Below are positions 6,014 through 8,659 of a DNA stretch of 8,659 nt, piece after piece. Position numbers and translations under genes: made by a program. How positions within the stretch are numbered: the first letter of the stretch is position 1; every line of letters begins with the position of its first letter. The stretch comes from JBHIFB01 sp046760905 (GTDB lineage Bacteria > Gemmatimonadota > CAZMKB01): contig JBHIFB010000132.1 in the NCBI GenBank assembly GCA_046760905.1, positions 1-8,659 of the forward strand, given 5' to 3'. The notes beneath the pieces were generated by a model. That model was not told where the DNA came from and made no database searches. It was given only the letters and a program-made list of their open reading frames with translations.

Positions 6014-6080
6014 TATGATGTGAAAACATGCCAAAAGCTTCCCCGGATTCTCAGGTCCACAATTGACTTATCACAAAAAG

Positions 6081-6113
6081 CTCTCTCTATCCCGGTAGCT
6101 GGAAGAGGGAGAG
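6081..6113. other. Inverted repeat CTCTCTCT / AGGGAGAG in the divergent region
   Basis: Positions 6081-6088 and 6106-6113 can pair over eight positions (one G-U), and the enclosed CCGG-TAG-CTGG can form a short inner stem. No T-run follows. It sits between the two divergent promoters, so it is outside both predicted transcripts; a protein-binding site or a structural element is possible. Confidence 0.3.
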
Positions 6114-6124
6114 ATCGTTGATGG

Positions 6125-6153
6125 TTGACTCGCCTAGCCGAATCATGTATACT
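6125..6153 (+). promoter_or_regulatory. Sigma-70 promoter of the kinase gene
   Basis: TTGACT (6125-6130, five of six) and TATACT (6148-6153, five of six) are separated by 17 bp. The predicted start is near 6160, giving a leader of about 50 nt to the ATG at 6210. Confidence 0.75.
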
Positions 6154-6166
6154 GAATTTGCAGTAT
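6149..6166 (+). promoter_or_regulatory. Inverted repeat over the -10 and start site of the kinase promoter (candidate operator)
   Basis: ATACTG (6149-6154) and CAGTAT (6161-6166) are perfect reverse complements separated by AATTTG. The left arm is embedded in the -10 hexamer and the right arm covers the predicted start site, the classical position for a repressor operator. On RNA the pairing extends to eight positions (6147-6154 with 6161-6168, one G-U), but most of it would lie before the transcript start. Confidence 0.55.
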
Positions 6167-6209
6167 GCTGTGAGTTTATCTACTACAATTCTTACTATTG
6201 AAAAGCGAA

Positions 6210-8659
6210 ATGGCAAAAGCAGCAAGACCCACTCCATCCATAATCGGCAGGCGCTACATAATACATGAGCGGCTCGGTACTGGTGGCATGGGCGCAGTGT
6301 ACCGTGCAACGGATCGGCTGACCGGAAACCAAGTAGCCCTTAAAAGCGTGACGCTACCGGCAGAGCAGTTACTATTTTCCTCCCGGGCAGGGAGCACTGA
6401 CCTGCACCTGGCTCTTGCTCAGGAGTTCAGAACACTCGCCTCATTACGCCACCCGAATATCATAAGCGTCTTAGACTATGGATTTGACGAGAAGATAAAT
6501 CCTTACTTCACGATGAATTTTCTCGAGAATGCTCAGACGATCCTTGAAGCCGGCCGCGGAGCTTCGCTCACCACGCAAATTGGCTATTTGATACAGACAC
6601 TTCAGGCCCTTTCCTACCTTCACCGTCGAGGTGTATTGCACCGTGATCTGAAGCCGGAGAACGTACTCATTGTGAATGGAGGGGTGAAGGTACTGGATTT
6701 TGGCCTTTCGGTACATACGGAGCTGGATAGGGCCAGGGTAGATGATTCAATGGTCGGGACCGTTGCGTACATGGCTCCGGAGTTTGTTCGAGACAGAGAG
6801 GTCAGCAAGTCTACTGATCTGTATTCGGTAGGAGTTGTTGCTTATGAGCTGTTATCTGGCCGTCACCCTTTCGATACCAGTGACATGGCAATCCTTTTCG
6901 ATGAGATCATGAACAAGCCTGCCCCTGTGTCATCCATCGGTATGGAGGATGAGCTGACAGAGGTACTATCACGCCTGTTGACCAAGAGCCCGGAAGAGCG
7001 GTATTGGGATGCAAACAAGGTTATCCGTGACATATGTGATGCAACAAGCAGACCACTGCCTCCTGAGACGGTTGAAATCCGTGAGAGCTTCCTTCAGGCA
7101 GCCAGATTTGTTGGAAGAGATAAAGAGCTCGCTCAATTGAAAGAGGCTCTGGACGCAGCAATTGTGGGAAACGGTAGTACATGGCTAATCGGTGGAGAGA
7201 GTGGAGTGGGTAAGTCACGCCTCACTGAAGAGCTGCGCACACTTGCACTTGTTAAGGGAGCGCTTGTGCTACGGGGTCAGGCAGTGAGTGAAGGAGGAAG
7301 TCCTTACTCTCTCTGGCGAGATATAATCAAGCGTCTGGTGATAACGACTGAACTGAAAGAAGAAGAGGCCAGTGTCTTAAAGCCATACATCCCTCATATA
7401 AGTGATCTGTTGGGGTATGCAGTGGCTGATCCTCCCCCACTCGACCCTCTTGCGACGCAGCATCGGTTGTTCAAAACAATTGCTGAGGTATTAAGCCGGC
7501 AGTGTAAGTTGCAGCCGGTCGTTTTGATCCTCGAGGATTTGCAGTGGATAGAGAGTAATAGCCTGGCTATCCTGGACAGGCTCAGCTCTCAAGTCCCGAA
7601 CTCTTCACTTCTTATAATTGGTAACTATCGAGACGATGAGAGGCCTCATCTGCCGGATGAGCTCCCGGGGATGGAGAGACTCAAGCTCAAGCGACTTACC
7701 GACGAAGGGATTACCGAATTGAGTTCATCCATGCTTGGCAAAGCCGGGTGCAGTAAGCAGGTGGTTAGTCTCCTGCAACGCGAAACCGAGGGGAATCCCT
7801 TTTTCCTTGTTGAGACAGTGCACACTCTGGCGGAGGAAGCCGGGCAGATTGATGACATAGCTACTATGACACTGCCTGAGAAAGTATTTTCCGGGGGAGT
7901 GCAGGAAGTGGTCCAGCGTCGACTGAACCGGGTACCATCAAATGCACGACCCCTCCTCCAACTGGCAGCGGTGGCCGGGCGAGAGCTGGATCTGAGCGTG
8001 TTGAGGGAATTGGCCCCCGAGGAAGATATAGACATCTGGCTCACTACCGGTGCTGACTCAGCTGTCCTCGAAGCACAGGGAGAGATGTGGCGATTTTCGC
8101 ATGATAAGCTACGAGCAGGAGTCCTGGATGCTTTATCCGATGATACACGACCGATTCTGCATAGAAGCGTGGCAGAAGCTATAGAGAAAGTCCACCCGGA
8201 TTCTCTTGAACACGTGGCTGCACTGGCCTTTCTATGGGGGGTTGCAGGAGACTATGGCAAAGAATTTCACTACTCCAAACTGGCAGGGGAGCAGGCTGTC
8301 ACAAACAGCGCCAATGTAGAAGCCATTAATTACTTCAAGAGGGCTTTAGCACTGATTGCGATATTGCTGAAACCACCGGACCGCCCACAGGCAGAGCTGG
8401 AACTGCAAGCCAGGCTGGCTGTACCTTTGTTGGCAGCAAAAGGCTGGGGATCTCCGGAGTTGGAGGGTGTCGTCGCTCGTGCACGTGAACTGTGCCAGCA
8501 GGTTGGAGAGACACCCCTCCTCTTCCATGCGCTATTCTTTACTTGTGCTTTCTACTTCTCACGAGCTGAATTCCAGACTGCGAAAGAAATAGGGGAACAG
8601 CTCCTTACTATGGCGGAAACCTCAGGGGATCCGGGAATGGTGATGGCGGCTAATTGGGG
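6210..8659 (+). CDS. Ser/Thr protein kinase fused to AAA ATPase and TPR-like region (partial)
   Basis: This is a cytoplasmic Hanks-type kinase joined to a STAND/AAA_16-like ATPase; 816 complete codons are visible and the frame is open at the window end. Kinase domain, residues about 16-275: Gly loop GTGGMG (23-28), ATP lysine K45, likely alpha-C Glu72, catalytic HRDLKPEN (144-151), DFG (163-165), GTVAYMAPE with Thr184 (183-191) and D203 in DLYSVG. All key residues are present, so it should be active. ATPase: FVGRDKEL (300-307), Walker A GESGVGKS (329-336), Walker B VVLILEDLQW (437-446), YRDDE near 473, and EGNPFFLVE. From about 690 there are helical TPR-like repeats (ANVEAINYFKRAL, ARARELCQQVGE, AKEIGEQLL), similar to the TPR region of kinase/cyclase fusion proteins; what follows is off the window. 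The ATG at 6210 has only a weak GAAAAGCGAA upstream. An in-frame TTG at 6198 is the only alternative before a stop at 6171. Confidence 0.93.
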   Translation, partial: MAKAARPTPSIIGRRYIIHERLGTGGMGAVYRATDRLTGNQVALKSVTLPAEQLLFSSRAGSTDLHLALAQEFRTLASLRHPNIISVLDYGFDEKINPYFTMNFLENAQTILEAGRGASLTTQIGYLIQTLQALSYLHRRGVLHRDLKPENVLIVNGGVKVLDFGLSVHTELDRARVDDSMVGTVAYMAPEFVRDREVSKSTDLYSVGVVAYELLSGRHPFDTSDMAILFDEIMNKPAPVSSIGMEDELTEVLSRLLTKSPEERYWDANKVIRDICDATSRPLPPETVEIRESFLQAARFVGRDKELAQLKEALDAAIVGNGSTWLIGGESGVGKSRLTEELRTLALVKGALVLRGQAVSEGGSPYSLWRDIIKRLVITTELKEEEASVLKPYIPHISDLLGYAVADPPPLDPLATQHRLFKTIAEVLSRQCKLQPVVLILEDLQWIESNSLAILDRLSSQVPNSSLLIIGNYRDDERPHLPDELPGMERLKLKRLTDEGITELSSSMLGKAGCSKQVVSLLQRETEGNPFFLVETVHTLAEEAGQIDDIATMTLPEKVFSGGVQEVVQRRLNRVPSNARPLLQLAAVAGRELDLSVLRELAPEEDIDIWLTTGADSAVLEAQGEMWRFSHDKLRAGVLDALSDDTRPILHRSVAEAIEKVHPDSLEHVAALAFLWGVAGDYGKEFHYSKLAGEQAVTNSANVEAINYFKRALALIAILLKPPDRPQAELELQARLAVPLLAAKGWGSPELEGVVARARELCQQVGETPLLFHALFFTCAFYFSRAEFQTAKEIGEQLLTMAETSGDPGMVMAANW

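Larger units (their letters stand above)
5848..6209. other. Divergent promoter region between the beta-helix gene and the kinase gene
   Basis: These 362 bp without a gene hold two back-to-back promoters (5944-5972 leftward, 6125-6153 rightward) about 150 bp apart. Several symmetrical elements lie at or near them: 5884-5896, 5989-5998, 6002-6013, 6081-6113 and 6149-6166. The minus-strand frame at 6013-6309 that crosses the kinase start has no family features and is considered non-coding. The density of palindromes suggests a regulated intergenic region. Confidence 0.7.

Noticed and set aside
6063..6091. TTGACT-17-TCTATC as a second kinase promoter
   Set aside because: The -10 matches only three of six positions; the promoter at 6125-6153 is far better.
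6013..6309. Minus-strand 98-codon frame across the divergent region
   Set aside because: It overlaps the kinase promoter and start codon and shows no domain or conserved composition.
7646..8044. Minus-strand 132-codon Ser/Arg-rich frame
   Set aside because: Antisense to the ATPase part of the kinase gene, whose frame is continuous with clear motifs.

Overview
The window most likely comes from an uncultured bacterium of the FCB superphylum or a neighbouring candidate phylum (the Zixibacteria / Krumholzibacteria / Eisenbacteria / Latescibacteria type of lineage). The main reason is the secreted protein at the left end. It combines LVIVD-type repeats with a C-terminal FlgD-like / Por-type sorting domain that opens with the hallmark NYPNPFNPS. 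The beta-helix gene beside it carries the SPCIDAG and YSDVEGG motifs that recur in cell-surface proteins of these lineages. This assignment rests on motif recognition only; no search was run.

Layout. Positions 1-5847 hold four loci, all on the minus strand. Read in the direction of transcription they are: (i) a 607-residue secreted right-handed beta-helix protein (5847-4024); (ii) a GAF / sigma-54 AAA+ / Fis-HTH enhancer-binding protein (3887-2148); (iii) a broken beta-helix surface-protein gene (1898-980); (iv) a small LVIVD-repeat secreted protein with a C-terminal sorting domain (918-106), followed by an intrinsic terminator at the window edge. A 362-bp divergent intergenic region (5848-6209) separates these from one plus-strand gene. 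That gene starts at 6210 and runs off the right end. It encodes a Ser/Thr protein kinase fused to an AAA-type ATPase and a TPR-like region.

Regulation that can be read directly. Three sigma-70-type promoters are visible, all with 17-bp spacers. A perfect TTGACA/TATAAT pair drives the enhancer-binding protein. It lies inside the longest possible ORF, so the true start is 3887 and not 3983. TTGACA/TAATAT drives the secreted beta-helix gene, with two perfect palindromes just upstream. TTGACT/TATACT drives the kinase, and an inverted repeat overlaps its -10 and predicted start site like a repressor operator.

How the genes may work together. Two regulatory proteins, a kinase-ATPase and a sigma-54 activator with a GAF sensor, flank or intersperse three secreted or surface repeat proteins. 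Joint control of surface proteins is an inference. No convincing sigma-54 promoter was found by eye. Both left-hand repeat genes look shortened, either by repeat-mediated deletion or by assembly collapse; this is the main caveat. No tRNA, rRNA, CRISPR array or insertion sequence was seen.
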